From positions 1 to 38,086 of the forward strand of contig VFZH01000020.1 in NCBI GenBank assembly GCA_016871255.1: a DNA stretch of 38,086 nucleotides, read 5' to 3'. The notes under the pieces are model-generated. The model did no database searches and was not told where the DNA came from. It saw only the letters and a list, made by a program, of their open reading frames with translations. The translations under genes and the position numbers were made by a program. Positions 15,272-24,719 of the stretch are shown in pieces (within the stretch, counting starts at the first letter, position 1; each line of letters starts with the position of its first letter). Source of the DNA: Acidimicrobiia bacterium (GTDB taxonomy: Bacteria > Acidobacteriota > Vicinamibacteria > Vicinamibacterales > UBA2999).

Positions 15272-17452
15272 CTACTCCCGGGCCTGGGAGTAGTGCTCGA
15301 TCAACCGGCGCTGTGCGTTGACCGGCTCGCTGCCGGAGAGCCCGGGACGCGAGTACGCGCCGTATCGATCAAGGATCATCGCGGCCTGCGTGTCGTCCAG
15401 GTACGCCTGGAGCACCACATCGCGGACGTGGCGGCGGAGGTCGGGGTCGAGCACCGGACAGAGCGTCTCGACTCGGCGATCCAGGTTGCGCTCCATCAGG
15501 TCCGCGCTGCCGATGTACAGCTCGTCGTTGCCGCCGTTGAGGAACCAGAACGCGCGCGAGTGTTCGAGGAAGCGGCCCACGATCGAACGGACGTGGATGT
15601 GTTCGCTGATGTCAGGGATCCCCGGTCTCAGGCAGCAGATGCCGCGCGCGATGATGTCGATGCGGACGCCGGCCTGCGAGGCACGGTACAGCACGCGGAT
15701 CATCCGGTCGTCGGTGACGGCGTTCACCTTGATGATGATGTGCGCGGCCCGGCCCTGCTTCGCGTGCCCGGCCTCCCGCGTGATGAGCTCGGTGAGGCGC
15801 GTGCGCAGCCCGATCGGCGCCACCAGCAGGCGCCGGAACTCCCGCTGGTTCGAGTACCCGGTCAGGTGGTTGAACACCTCGGACACGTCCGCCACGATGT
15901 CGGGGTTGGCCGTGAAGAGGCCGATGTCCGTGTAGACCTTCGCCGTGGCCGCGTTGTAGTTGCCGGTGGCCGTGTGCACGTAGCGCTGGACGCCGTCCGG
16001 CTCCTGGCGGATGACGAGGCAGAGCTTCGCGTGCGTCTTGAGGCTCGCCCAGCCGTACACGACATGGACGCCGGCTTCCTCGAGCCGCCTCGCCCACACG
16101 ATGTTGTTGCGCTCGTCGAACCGCGCCTTCAGCTCCACGAGCACGGCCACCTGCTTGCCCGACTCGGCCGCCTCGATCAGCAGATCGACCAGGGGCGAGT
16201 CGTGGCCGATCCGGTACAGCGTCATCTTGATCGCGATGACGTGCGGATCCTTGACGGCGGCCCGCACGAACCCCACGACCGGGCTGAACGAGTCGTACGG
16301 GTGGTGCACCAGCTGATCCTGGTAGCGCAGCTCCTCGAACAGCCCCTCCGCGTCTTCGTCCGATCGCCAGAGCGCGTGCGGGGAGAACGGCGGGTCCTTG
16401 AGCTGGGGCCGGTGCAGGCGGGTCAGCTCCATCCAGTCGGCAAAGCCGAGAGGATCGCTCGTGCGCAGCACGACGTCGTCGGTCGTCTCGAAGTTCTCGA
16501 TGAGGATCTGCAGCACGCGCGAGGGCATGTCCGCCTGCACGCGCAGGAGCGAGAGCGCGCCGCGGCGGAGCTGTTTCAGGCTGCGATCGACCGTCTCCAG
16601 CAGGTCGTCGGCTTCGTCCTCTTCGACTTCGAGATCCGCGTCTCGGATCAGGCGGAACAGGTGCGCGCGCTTGATCTCCACCCCGTGAAACAGCTCGTGC
16701 AGGTTGTCGCGAATCACGTCCTCGATCAGTACGAACGTCTGGCCGGGGAGCGGGCTCAGCGACTCGGGAATCGGCATGAAGCGCGGGAGGACGTCCGGCA
16801 CCTTCACGCGCGCGAACTTGGTCCGGCCGCCGTGCCGCACGACGACCGCGAAGTTCTTGCTCCGGTTCGACATGAAGGGGAACGGGTGCCCTGGATCGAA
16901 GGCCAGCGGGGTCAGCACCGGGCTGATGTCGCGGGCGAAGCGGCCCGCCAGGTGTTCGCGGAGTCCGGGCGTCCACGCGTCCCGGTCCAGCACGTGAACC
17001 CCCTCCTCGGCGAGCTGCCGCCGGAGGTCGCGCCAGACCGACGCCATCCCCTCGAACATCTTCGACGCCCGCGTTCGCACGGCCGCCAGCTGCTCGTCGG
17101 TGCTCATGCCGTCCGGCGCGATGTCTTCCACGCCCGCCTTGAGCTTCTTGGACGTGGTGGCCACCCGGATCATGAAGAACTCGTCGAGGTTGCTCCCGAC
17201 GATCGCCAGGAACTTCACCCGCTCCAGCAGCGGGTGCAGCGGATCGCGGGCCTGCTCGAGCACGCGCTCGTTGAACTCCAGCCAGCTCAGCTCCCGGTTG
17301 ATGTACAGCGCCGGGTTCTTCAGATCTTCCGGGTCGAACGTCGGCTGTGGCGGGGGTACGCGGCGCAGAACCGACCGGCTTCCTGCCCGACCTGATCCCC
17401 TGGGGCGTTCGCCCCCGGAGTCAGCGCTCGCGGTCTCGGGTGATTGGTCCAT
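15272..17452 (-). CDS. ppk1: Polyphosphate kinase 1
   Basis: YINRELSWLEFNERVLEQARD, FLAIVGSNLDEFFMIRV, IKMTLYRIG, VELKARFDERNNIVWARRLEEAGVHVVYGWASLKTHAKLCLV, RYVHTATGNYN. Confidence 0.96.
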   Translation of the reverse strand: MDQSPETASADSGGERPRGSGRAGSRSVLRRVPPPQPTFDPEDLKNPALYINRELSWLEFNERVLEQARDPLHPLLERVKFLAIVGSNLDEFFMIRVATTSKKLKAGVEDIAPDGMSTDEQLAAVRTRASKMFEGMASVWRDLRRQLAEEGVHVLDRDAWTPGLREHLAGRFARDISPVLTPLAFDPGHPFPFMSNRSKNFAVVVRHGGRTKFARVKVPDVLPRFMPIPESLSPLPGQTFVLIEDVIRDNLHELFHGVEIKRAHLFRLIRDADLEVEEDEADDLLETVDRSLKQLRRGALSLLRVQADMPSRVLQILIENFETTDDVVLRTSDPLGFADWMELTRLHRPQLKDPPFSPHALWRSDEDAEGLFEELRYQDQLVHHPYDSFSPVVGFVRAAVKDPHVIAIKMTLYRIGHDSPLVDLLIEAAESGKQVAVLVELKARFDERNNIVWARRLEEAGVHVVYGWASLKTHAKLCLVIRQEPDGVQRYVHTATGNYNAATAKVYTDIGLFTANPDIVADVSEVFNHLTGYSNQREFRRLLVAPIGLRTRLTELITREAGHAKQGRAAHIIIKVNAVTDDRMIRVLYRASQAGVRIDIIARGICCLRPGIPDISEHIHVRSIVGRFLEHSRAFWFLNGGNDELYIGSADLMERNLDRRVETLCPVLDPDLRRHVRDVVLQAYLDDTQAAMILDRYGAYSRPGLSGSEPVNAQRRLIEHYSQARE

Positions 17453-17520
17453 GGGAAAGCCGCGATCCTATCAGACCCGTGTAAACACCAGCCCGGACTG
17501 GAGATCCACCCGGAGATCCA

Positions 17521-17546
17521 CGGGGTCAGACCCGGGTCTGACCCCG
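17521..17546. repeat. Two-unit GGGTCAGACCC/GGGTCTGACCC palindrome
   Basis: CGGGGTCAGACCCGGGTCTGACCCCG upstream of ppk1; preceded by two 12-mers (CTGGAGATCCAC, CCGGAGATCCAC). Confidence 0.8.
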
Positions 17547-17640
17547 AGACGGCCGGTAAACCACAAGGAATGGTGGTGACGTGATCTGCCGGGGCCTTCT
17601 CTGGTAGTAATGGTCGCGCTTCGCGTGTGACGGACTATTC

Positions 17641-17675
17641 GGGGTCTGACCCGGGTCTGACCCGGGTCAGACCCC
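17641..17675. repeat. Three-unit GGGTCTGACCC/GGGTCAGACCC cluster
   Basis: GGGGTCTGACCCGGGTCTGACCCGGGTCAGACCCC, ~95 nt from the preceding copy. Confidence 0.8.
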
Positions 17676-17687
17676 TGGATGGGACGA

Positions 17688-18953
17688 TTAGCTCGACTTC
17701 TGGCGGCGCCCGATGACCCACAGGTGGTCAGCGGTCCGGAGGAAGATCTGGCCGTCGGAGATGGCGGGCGAGCTGAGCGTGTACTCGCCGAGATCGTTCT
17801 CGGCCAGGACCCTGAACGCGGGGCCGGCCTCGAACACGCTCGTCACGCCGTCCTCGCTGGTCACGTAGATCCGGCCGCCGGCCAGCACGGGTGATGAGCT
17901 GTACGTGCCTGACGCCAGTCGCCGAGGGCCGTACACCGGCTCCCCGGTCCGCGCGTCCAGGCACCAGACGACTCCGTTGTCCCGCACGACATACACCCGC
18001 GTCCCGTCGCTGACCGGCGTCGGCACGTCCGGTCCGTTGTCGGTCGACCATACCCGGTGCGTGCGGGTAACGTCCCCGCGCCCGCCGTGGCGAATCGCCA
18101 GCATCGGCCGCTCGCGCGTCGGCGCCACGATGAGGTCGCCCACCACGACGGGAGACGCCACGATCCGGTAGCTCCCGTTGTCGCGGGGATTCAACCCGCC
18201 TGCCCGCCAAAGTTCCCGCCCGGTGGCAGGGTCGTGCCCGGTGACGACATCACCTCCCGTAACCACGATCTCGCGGCGAGTGCCGATCCGGACGAGGGCC
18301 GGCGTCGTGTACGCGTCGGGCGACTCGCGACGGGCATTCGTCGGCCGCTCCACCCGCCACGCGGTCCGTCCCGTCGTGCCGTCGATCTTGAGGACGTAGG
18401 AGGGGTCGTCGGTCAACATCCCATGCAGCACCTGCACGTACAGCACACCCTCGTGCAGCAACGGCGACGAGGCGTAACCCCACTGCAAGCCGAACGCGCC
18501 GTAGTCGGCCTGGATGTCCCGTGACCACAGCTCGCGCCCCGAGTAGTCGAACGCCGCCAGCCTGCCGGTACCCGTCATCACCCACACCCGGCGGCCGTCG
18601 GTCACCGGCGATGGGGACGACATGTTCTGCTTCCGCTCGCGGCGGTTGCCGACCCCGAGGGGGCGCTTCCACACGACGGCACCCGTGTCACGGTTCACGG
18701 CCCACAGCGCCAGCGCGCTGCCGTCCGCGACGCTCAGGAAGACGTGGTCGCCCCACACGATCGGAGTGGCACCGCTCCAGCTCGGCAGCGCCAGCTTCCA
18801 GGTGACGTTGGTTCGCGTGTCCCAGCTGGTGGGCACGCCGCGCTCGTCGGTCGTGCCATCCAGGGCTGGCCCCCGCCACTGTGGCCAGTTCGCTGCGCCG
18901 GTCGTGGCAGCGAACGCGCAGGCGGCAAGGAGCGTGGCAAGCAGTGGTCTCAC
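17688..18953 (-). CDS. PQQ-binding-like beta-propeller protein, secreted
   Basis: MRPLLATLLAACAFAATTGAANWPQWRGPALDGTTDERGVPTSWDTRTNVTWKLALPSWSGATPIVWGDHVFLSV plus repeated blades. Confidence 0.88.
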   Translation of the reverse strand: MRPLLATLLAACAFAATTGAANWPQWRGPALDGTTDERGVPTSWDTRTNVTWKLALPSWSGATPIVWGDHVFLSVADGSALALWAVNRDTGAVVWKRPLGVGNRRERKQNMSSPSPVTDGRRVWVMTGTGRLAAFDYSGRELWSRDIQADYGAFGLQWGYASSPLLHEGVLYVQVLHGMLTDDPSYVLKIDGTTGRTAWRVERPTNARRESPDAYTTPALVRIGTRREIVVTGGDVVTGHDPATGRELWRAGGLNPRDNGSYRIVASPVVVGDLIVAPTRERPMLAIRHGGRGDVTRTHRVWSTDNGPDVPTPVSDGTRVYVVRDNGVVWCLDARTGEPVYGPRRLASGTYSSSPVLAGGRIYVTSEDGVTSVFEAGPAFRVLAENDLGEYTLSSPAISDGQIFLRTADHLWVIGRRQKSS

Positions 18954-19101
18954 GGGTCTCCAGTCACGGAAGGACGGCTCGCCGTATTGTCGCAGAGAGG
19001 ATGCGGTACGCGATGCGCGGCCCAGGGTGCTCCCGGAGAGCGACGCTCGTGTGGGCAGAAGCGGCCGGAGAAGAACCGGGCGGCACGACGCCGCCGCGAG
19101 C

Positions 19102-19131
19102 GCGCGGTGGAACCGGCCGGTCCCACCGCGC
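19102..19131 (-). terminator. Hairpin downstream of the TSP3-repeat gene
   Basis: Perfect 9-bp stem GCGCGGTGG/CCACCGCGC around loop AACCGGCCGGTC; no U-tract visible. Confidence 0.4.
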
Positions 19132-19146
19132 CCGTGACTTCCGGGA

Positions 19147-20466
19147 TCAGAGCAGCGCGAGCACGGCGGCGATCAACGCCGCCGCATCCGCAGGACTGAT
19201 GCTCTTGCCCGTCTGCGCGTGCACCTGGTTGATGAAAGCCCGTGCGGCTCCCGATGCGGCCTGCTGATTGCCGCGTGCGAGCGCCGCTTCGATCTGGTCA
19301 ATCTTCGAGATCAGCGCCTTGGCGATTCCGGGCTTGGAGACGGAGGCCGTCACAGCCGCCCGGAGCGCCGCAATCGGGTCGGTGGCGTCATTCGGGTCAC
19401 ACGCAGCGCCCAGTCCGTCGCCGTCGGCGTCTGTCTGGTCCGGGTTGGACATGCTCGGGCAGTTGTCGTCGCCGTCGTCGATGCCGTCGCCGTCACGGTC
19501 CGGGTCCACGCAGTCGGGCCGGCCGTCTGCGTCGAGGTCGGCGGCCAGCGATACCGCGCTCAGCGGATCGGAGCCGCACGCGACCTCGTCCTCGTTGCTC
19601 TGTCCATCCGCGTCGGCGTCCCCGTCGCACACGTCACCCAGGCCGTCGCCGTCGAGATCCTCCTGACCCGGGTTGGGAGTCGCGGGGCAGTTGTCGGTGG
19701 CATCCGGCACGCCGTCGCCATCGCCGTCCGGCCCGCAGGCGCCCGGAACGGAGAAGTTGTCGATTGCGGTGCTGACCCCGGCCCACTCCGACCACACGAT
19801 CGCCTGGACGGCGTTGAAGGAAGGAATCACCACTCGTTCAGCCGGGCTGAGCTCGAGCTGGCCGATCGTCGTCTCGATGCTGTTGCGGGTGATGGTGGCG
19901 ACGTAGGTGTGACCGATCCGCTTTAGCGCCAGCCTGCCGGGCGCGTTGGCCAGGCCAGCCGTCCCCTGGCTGTTGATGTCGAGCACATCCGTGTTGCGCA
20001 CGATCGTGGCCACGCCGTTGACCACCTTGCCGAAGATCCAGAAGCGGGCCAGGGGCCCGGGGAACGCGTCGAGCGTGTCGTGCACGAAGACGTAGTTCGC
20101 CGCGTCTCGGTAAAGGAACAGGCCGTGACGCCAACTCGTTCCGGACGAGAGCAGCGCCTCGAAATCGGCGCTCCACTCACCGTCCCCGTCCGGGGCCCCA
20201 GGATGGTTGAGTATCCCCATCGAGCCCCGGCCGCCGCAGAAGCCGGTCCCGCCCGAGACGTGCGCGCGTCCGCCGGTCAGGCTGAGTGCGGCTGGCGCGT
20301 AGCATCCGGTGGATGGGTAGAGAGAGGTCGGGGCGGGGTACGACAGCGGACCCAGGGTGGCGTCGTCGAAGTCGATCGTCTCCAGGCAGGCGTCCCCTCG
20401 GACCTGAGAGGTCGAAACCACGAGCGCGAGCAGGAGGATCAGGAGAGCGCGTATTCGGCTGAGCAT
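19147..20466 (-). CDS. Secreted protein with thrombospondin type-3 Ca-binding repeats and C-terminal FIMAH-like domain
   Basis: Trimmed to MLSRIRALLILLLALVVSTSQVRG (CAT 20464-20466); DGDGDGVPDATDNCPATPNPGQEDLDGDGLGDVCDGDADADG..., then KALISKIDQIEAALARGNQQAASGAARAFINQVHAQTGKSISPADAAALI. Confidence 0.8.
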   Translation of the reverse strand: MLSRIRALLILLLALVVSTSQVRGDACLETIDFDDATLGPLSYPAPTSLYPSTGCYAPAALSLTGGRAHVSGGTGFCGGRGSMGILNHPGAPDGDGEWSADFEALLSSGTSWRHGLFLYRDAANYVFVHDTLDAFPGPLARFWIFGKVVNGVATIVRNTDVLDINSQGTAGLANAPGRLALKRIGHTYVATITRNSIETTIGQLELSPAERVVIPSFNAVQAIVWSEWAGVSTAIDNFSVPGACGPDGDGDGVPDATDNCPATPNPGQEDLDGDGLGDVCDGDADADGQSNEDEVACGSDPLSAVSLAADLDADGRPDCVDPDRDGDGIDDGDDNCPSMSNPDQTDADGDGLGAACDPNDATDPIAALRAAVTASVSKPGIAKALISKIDQIEAALARGNQQAASGAARAFINQVHAQTGKSISPADAAALIAAVLALL

Positions 20467-20536
20467 GTGGTGCTCCTCGAAAAGTGGTGGCGACAGCGCA
20501 ATTCCGCGCGAAGCCGATGGGCAGGCCGAGCAATAG

Positions 20537-20557
20537 CCTTGCCAGCCGCTGGCAGGG
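20537..20557 (-). terminator. Hairpin downstream of the ABC permease gene
   Basis: CCTTGCCAG-CCG-CTGGCAGGG (9 bp, one G-T) ~95 nt past the permease stop; no clear U-tract. Confidence 0.3.
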
Positions 20558-20652
20558 GATTTCGGGCAATTGCCGCGCGCGCGTTCGGACCGGTCAGATG
20601 CCGGGCAGACGGATGTCATCAACCCTGCGGTCTTGGCAGGAATTTTTCGAGG

Positions 20653-23600
20653 CTACTCGTTCTTCAGGGCGGGCAGCAGATCCGAGGTGGCCACGGCCCG
20701 CGTGGCCAGAAGGGTGGACAGCACCCCGCTGACGAGCACGGCGGCCAGCAGCCCCAGCGTGTCGGCGATCGGCAGCCCCTCGCCGCGCTCGGCGTAGGCC
20801 GGGCCGATCGCGATCAGCGCGCACACCAGGCCGAGCGCCAGCCCGCAGGCCAGCAGGAACACGCTCTCCGCCACCACCGCCACGACGAGGTGTCCGCGGC
20901 GGTAGCCGGTCGCCCGCAGCAGCGCCATCTCGCGGCGCCGCTCCAGCACGTTGCGGAGCAGGACCGTGCCCAGCCCGAACGTGCCCAGGATCAGCCCGAG
21001 CCCACCGAGGGCCTGGAACGTGCTGAGGTAGGTGTTCTCCACCCGGTGAAACGACGCCAGCCGCTCGACGGTCGACTGCACGTCCATGCCGTAGTCCTCG
21101 AGTCGATCCTCGATGGTGGCGGCGGTCTCGGCTGCGTCGGCGCCCTCGCCGCCGGACATCAGGAAGACGCGGAACCCTTCGTGGCGCGGGAACCACTTCG
21201 TGAACTGCGCATCGCTCATGACCAGCTCCGACTGGAGCACCGAGTCGCGCAGGGCCCCGACGACGCGCAGGCGCAGCGGCTCACCGTCCGGCCCGTCGAT
21301 TACCACGTCGTCGCCGACCGACAGGTGCAGCGCGTAGGTCAGCGACGTGGCGTCGCCGATGACCGGAATCGTGCGCTCGTCGAACGAGTGGTGCAGCAGC
21401 AGCCAGGGGTTCTGGCGCTCGGCGTCGGTATCGGCCAGCGTGGTGCCGAACGTGAACCGCCCCTCGGCGATGAAGTCGTCGGTGGCGCCCAGCAGACGGG
21501 GATTGCGGGGCTGGTACAGGTTGGCGCAGCTCGCGTCGTCACCGGGCCGCAGGCGGAAGCGCGCGACGTCCAGCGCATCGATGCCCACGAGCGCCAGCGC
21601 GTCACGTCCCGCATCGGTGCCGGGGTCGTGCATCAGCGGCACGAGCGATTCGCCGATCAGGGCGTAGCCGCCGGTGCCCGACGCCCGATCCTCCTGGTTC
21701 CCGACGGAGAGCCGGAACGCGCCGACCGAGACGATCAGGAACGACGCTGCGGCGATGAGCGCGGCTGACAGCACGCTCCGGGAGGGCCGGTAGCGGGCGT
21801 TGCGGATGCCGAAGCGCACCAGCGGCAGCGTGCCCGTGGTGAACGGCGCGCGCGACGTGCCGCGCAGCCAGAGGACGAGACCGGCCAGCCCTGCGATGAG
21901 CAGCAGGGCGCCAGAGCCGAAGAAGCCCGCCACGGCGGGCAGCCAGCCGGCGGCCGTGACGGCCACCAGCGCGGCGGCCAGCACCGCTGCTCCGAGTGCA
22001 GACAGCCTGGCCCCACGCGCGTCGCCCGGAGACGACCCGGCGTCCAGCCATGACCCCGCCATCAGCGCGCGCGTGGAGGCACGGGTGATCGCCCGCAGGC
22101 TCCACAGCACGCACACCACGGCCGCGACGACGCCGCCCGCGGCTCCGATGGCAAGCGGCAGGACGGCGACGTGCACCTGCAGTTCCGTCGTGCCGACGGC
22201 CCCGACCCAGACGGTCCTGAGCGCCAGCATCACCAGCGCCGAATAGCCCACCGCGCCCGCCAGACCTGCCATGGCTCCGGCGGACGCCACCGCGAGCCCC
22301 TCGAGCAGGAACACCCGGGCGATCGTGGGCGGCGCGTAGCCCAGCGCGCCGAGCACGCCGATTTCCGCCGCACGCTGCTCCACGCCCAGCCGGAAGAACA
22401 GCACCGCGAGCAGCAGGCTGGCCACGACGACGAAGAAGCTGAAGTAGGTGAAGTACTCGCCGAAGTCGGTCGTGCCCTCGGATGCGGCCAGCGCGTCCGC
22501 GCGCACCGGAACGGCGCGGAACTCCCCGAGCGAGGCGGGCAGCCGTTCGACGAGCGCGGCGTCGAGCGCGGTGAACAGCACGTCGGGCGAGCCAGCCGTT
22601 CCCTCGGCCGGGCGGGTCGCACGGACGGACGTCACCTTTCCGTAGCGCGAGCTCCACAGGCGCTGACCGTCCTCGATGGTGATGAACGCCTTCGGTGCGG
22701 TGCGGTAGTCGTCCCAGAAGTCCTCGTCCTTCTGACGGATGCGCCGCAGATCGACGGGGAACGGGGGATCCCAGTCGGCCATCGCGTCGGTCGTGGACAC
22801 CCCCGGATACTCCGGCGTGAGGTCCCGATCCACCGCCAGCCCCTGCATGGGGATCACGCCGGCCATGGCGAACGCGGCCGAGCCGCTCGTGAGCCCGTCG
22901 GCGTCGGACCACAGGTAGTAGTCAAGTACGACTTCGGCACCGACCTCCGCGCCGAGGTCGTCGGCGGCCCACTGCGACAGCCAGATCGGCGGCGGCCCCT
23001 GCGGCGCAGGTGCCGGGCCCGAAACGGCTTCACGTTCGATGACCTCGCGCGGCAGGGCCGACACGAGCGAATACGGGACCTCGCGACCGTTCGCGCCGAT
23101 CGTGTTCGCCAGGTACGTGAGCACGGGCACCGGCTCGGCGCCGGCCGCCCGAACGGCGTCCGTCACCGCGCCGGCGATCGGGTCGGTCAGGTAGCCCGCG
23201 TCGCTCTCGACGATCGGAGTGCCATCGGGTACCTGTCGCAGGCGGACGCCGATGTCCTCGCGCTGGACTTCGGCTTCGACCAGGCGTGCCAGCGCGTCCG
23301 CAGCCGTGGCGTCGGGGGTGCGGCTCGCCGCGAGCATCAGGTTGGCGCGCGAGCCGACCTCCACCTCCTCCTGCAGTTGCGACAGGGGCACGAAGATCGT
23401 GCGGGCCGTGCCCTGCCGCGGGCTGGGCGAGAACTCGCCCGCCTCGGCCCGCGTCAGCACGCGCCCTACCGTGACGCGCATGGCGGTGCCCGGCTCATCC
23501 CGGCGGCCCTGCAGCACGCCGGAAGGAATGGCCGATGGCTTCTGGATGCGGAGCAGCAGCGTGTCGCCGTCCGCCGCGCCGAACTCCTCGGCCAGCGCCG

Positions 23601-24018
23601 TGTTGATGAAGGCGCCCCGGCCCTCCGGTCCGGTCAGGCCCTCCACACCGTGCAGCCGCCAGAAGCGATCGTCCACCCCGAACACCTGCACGCCTCCCGC
23701 GCGCCGCCCGCTCGGCTCGTGCGACACCACCCCTTCGAGCGCCAGAGCTGGCGCCACGTCCGTCCAGGCATCGCCGAATCCCGAAGCCTCCTGCACACGC
23801 GCGGCGAGCCCCTCGGTGAACAGGGACGTGGCGGTCACCACGTGGTCCGCCCGTCCGAGCCGCGAGAGGGCCAGATCGCGGAGGCTGGCGCGGACCGATT
23901 CGCCGACGACCAGGGCGCCGGACAGCGTGGAGACGGCGATGGCGACGCCCGCACCGACGGCGAGGTTGGTCCGCCAGAAGTACCGGAGACCGCGCGCCGC
24001 GAGGGTCTGGAAGGTCAT
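20653..24018 (-). CDS. ABC transporter permease (FtsX/MacB-type, 1121 aa)
   Basis: MTFQTLAARGLRYFWRTNLAVGAGVAIAVSTLSGALVVGESVRASL; two FtsX-like halves; C-terminal LERRREMALLRATGYRRGHLVVAVVAES. Confidence 0.88.
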   Translation of the reverse strand: MTFQTLAARGLRYFWRTNLAVGAGVAIAVSTLSGALVVGESVRASLRDLALSRLGRADHVVTATSLFTEGLAARVQEASGFGDAWTDVAPALALEGVVSHEPSGRRAGGVQVFGVDDRFWRLHGVEGLTGPEGRGAFINTALAEEFGAADGDTLLLRIQKPSAIPSGVLQGRRDEPGTAMRVTVGRVLTRAEAGEFSPSPRQGTARTIFVPLSQLQEEVEVGSRANLMLAASRTPDATAADALARLVEAEVQREDIGVRLRQVPDGTPIVESDAGYLTDPIAGAVTDAVRAAGAEPVPVLTYLANTIGANGREVPYSLVSALPREVIEREAVSGPAPAPQGPPPIWLSQWAADDLGAEVGAEVVLDYYLWSDADGLTSGSAAFAMAGVIPMQGLAVDRDLTPEYPGVSTTDAMADWDPPFPVDLRRIRQKDEDFWDDYRTAPKAFITIEDGQRLWSSRYGKVTSVRATRPAEGTAGSPDVLFTALDAALVERLPASLGEFRAVPVRADALAASEGTTDFGEYFTYFSFFVVVASLLLAVLFFRLGVEQRAAEIGVLGALGYAPPTIARVFLLEGLAVASAGAMAGLAGAVGYSALVMLALRTVWVGAVGTTELQVHVAVLPLAIGAAGGVVAAVVCVLWSLRAITRASTRALMAGSWLDAGSSPGDARGARLSALGAAVLAAALVAVTAAGWLPAVAGFFGSGALLLIAGLAGLVLWLRGTSRAPFTTGTLPLVRFGIRNARYRPSRSVLSAALIAAASFLIVSVGAFRLSVGNQEDRASGTGGYALIGESLVPLMHDPGTDAGRDALALVGIDALDVARFRLRPGDDASCANLYQPRNPRLLGATDDFIAEGRFTFGTTLADTDAERQNPWLLLHHSFDERTIPVIGDATSLTYALHLSVGDDVVIDGPDGEPLRLRVVGALRDSVLQSELVMSDAQFTKWFPRHEGFRVFLMSGGEGADAAETAATIEDRLEDYGMDVQSTVERLASFHRVENTYLSTFQALGGLGLILGTFGLGTVLLRNVLERRREMALLRATGYRRGHLVVAVVAESVFLLACGLALGLVCALIAIGPAYAERGEGLPIADTLGLLAAVLVSGVLSTLLATRAVATSDLLPALKNE

Positions 24019-24689
24019 GCCGACGTGCTCAGCCGTCCGCCGTTGATCGTCCAGCGGCGGGGAAAGCGGCCGGCGAGTTCCGCGCTGTGCGTCACCAGCA
24101 CCATGACGAGGCGCCGCGATGCGTGCAGCGACTGCAGCAGCTCGGCGACCATCTCCGCGTTGCGCTGGTCCAGGTTGCCCGTCGGCTCGTCACAGAGGAG
24201 CAGCGTGGGCTCGCGCACCAGCGCCCGCGCGATCGCCGCGCGCTGTTTCTCGCCGCCCGAGAGCTCCGACGGCCGGTGCGTCAGGCGCGGCTCCAGGCCG
24301 ACCTGCGCGAGCAGCGTTCGTGCGCGGTCGAGGTATTCGGCAGGCGTCCGATCGTGGGCCACCAGGGTCGGCGCGAGCACGTTCTCGAGCACGCTGCACT
24401 GCGGCAGCAGGCAGTGGTCCTGGAACACGAAGCCGACGTGGCGGTTGCGGAACGCTGCCGCGTCGGTTTCCGAGAGCGTGTACGGGTTGGTGCCGTTCAG
24501 GGTGAGGGTGCCCGACGAGGGGGGCTCGAGCGCCCCAAGCATGTACAGCAGCGTGCTCTTGCCGCTGCCGGACGGCCCCATGATGGCGGCGGCATCACCC
24601 GACGCGAGCGAGAACGAGACGTCCTCGAGGATGGGGAGGGGACCCTGCGGCGTCGGGTAGCGCTTGGCGATTCTCTCGGCGACGAGCAT
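24015..24689 (-). CDS. ABC transporter ATP-binding protein (LolD/MacB-type)
   Basis: Walker A GPSGSGKST, Q-loop FVFQDHCLLPQ, signature LSGGEKQRAAIARALV, Walker B LLLCDEPTGNLD; 4-nt overlap with the permease. Confidence 0.95.
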   Translation of the reverse strand: MLVAERIAKRYPTPQGPLPILEDVSFSLASGDAAAIMGPSGSGKSTLLYMLGALEPPSSGTLTLNGTNPYTLSETDAAAFRNRHVGFVFQDHCLLPQCSVLENVLAPTLVAHDRTPAEYLDRARTLLAQVGLEPRLTHRPSELSGGEKQRAAIARALVREPTLLLCDEPTGNLDQRNAEMVAELLQSLHASRRLVMVLVTHSAELAGRFPRRWTINGGRLSTSA

Positions 24690-24719
24690 CAGGTCAGCTC
24701 CGAGGGGGCGGGCGGTCGA

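Noticed and set aside
15218-17395. 725-aa plus-strand ORF antisense to ppk1
   Set aside because: Mirror frame of a highly conserved ppk1; composition is typical of antisense shadow ORFs.
19439-19740. Repetitive Asp-rich coding DNA resembling a tandem repeat array
   Set aside because: Explained by TSP3 calcium-binding repeats in the protein, not a CRISPR or DNA-level satellite.
22171-24660. 829-aa plus-strand ORF antisense to the ABC transporter genes
   Set aside because: His/Arg-rich low-logic translation opposite clearly coding ABC genes.
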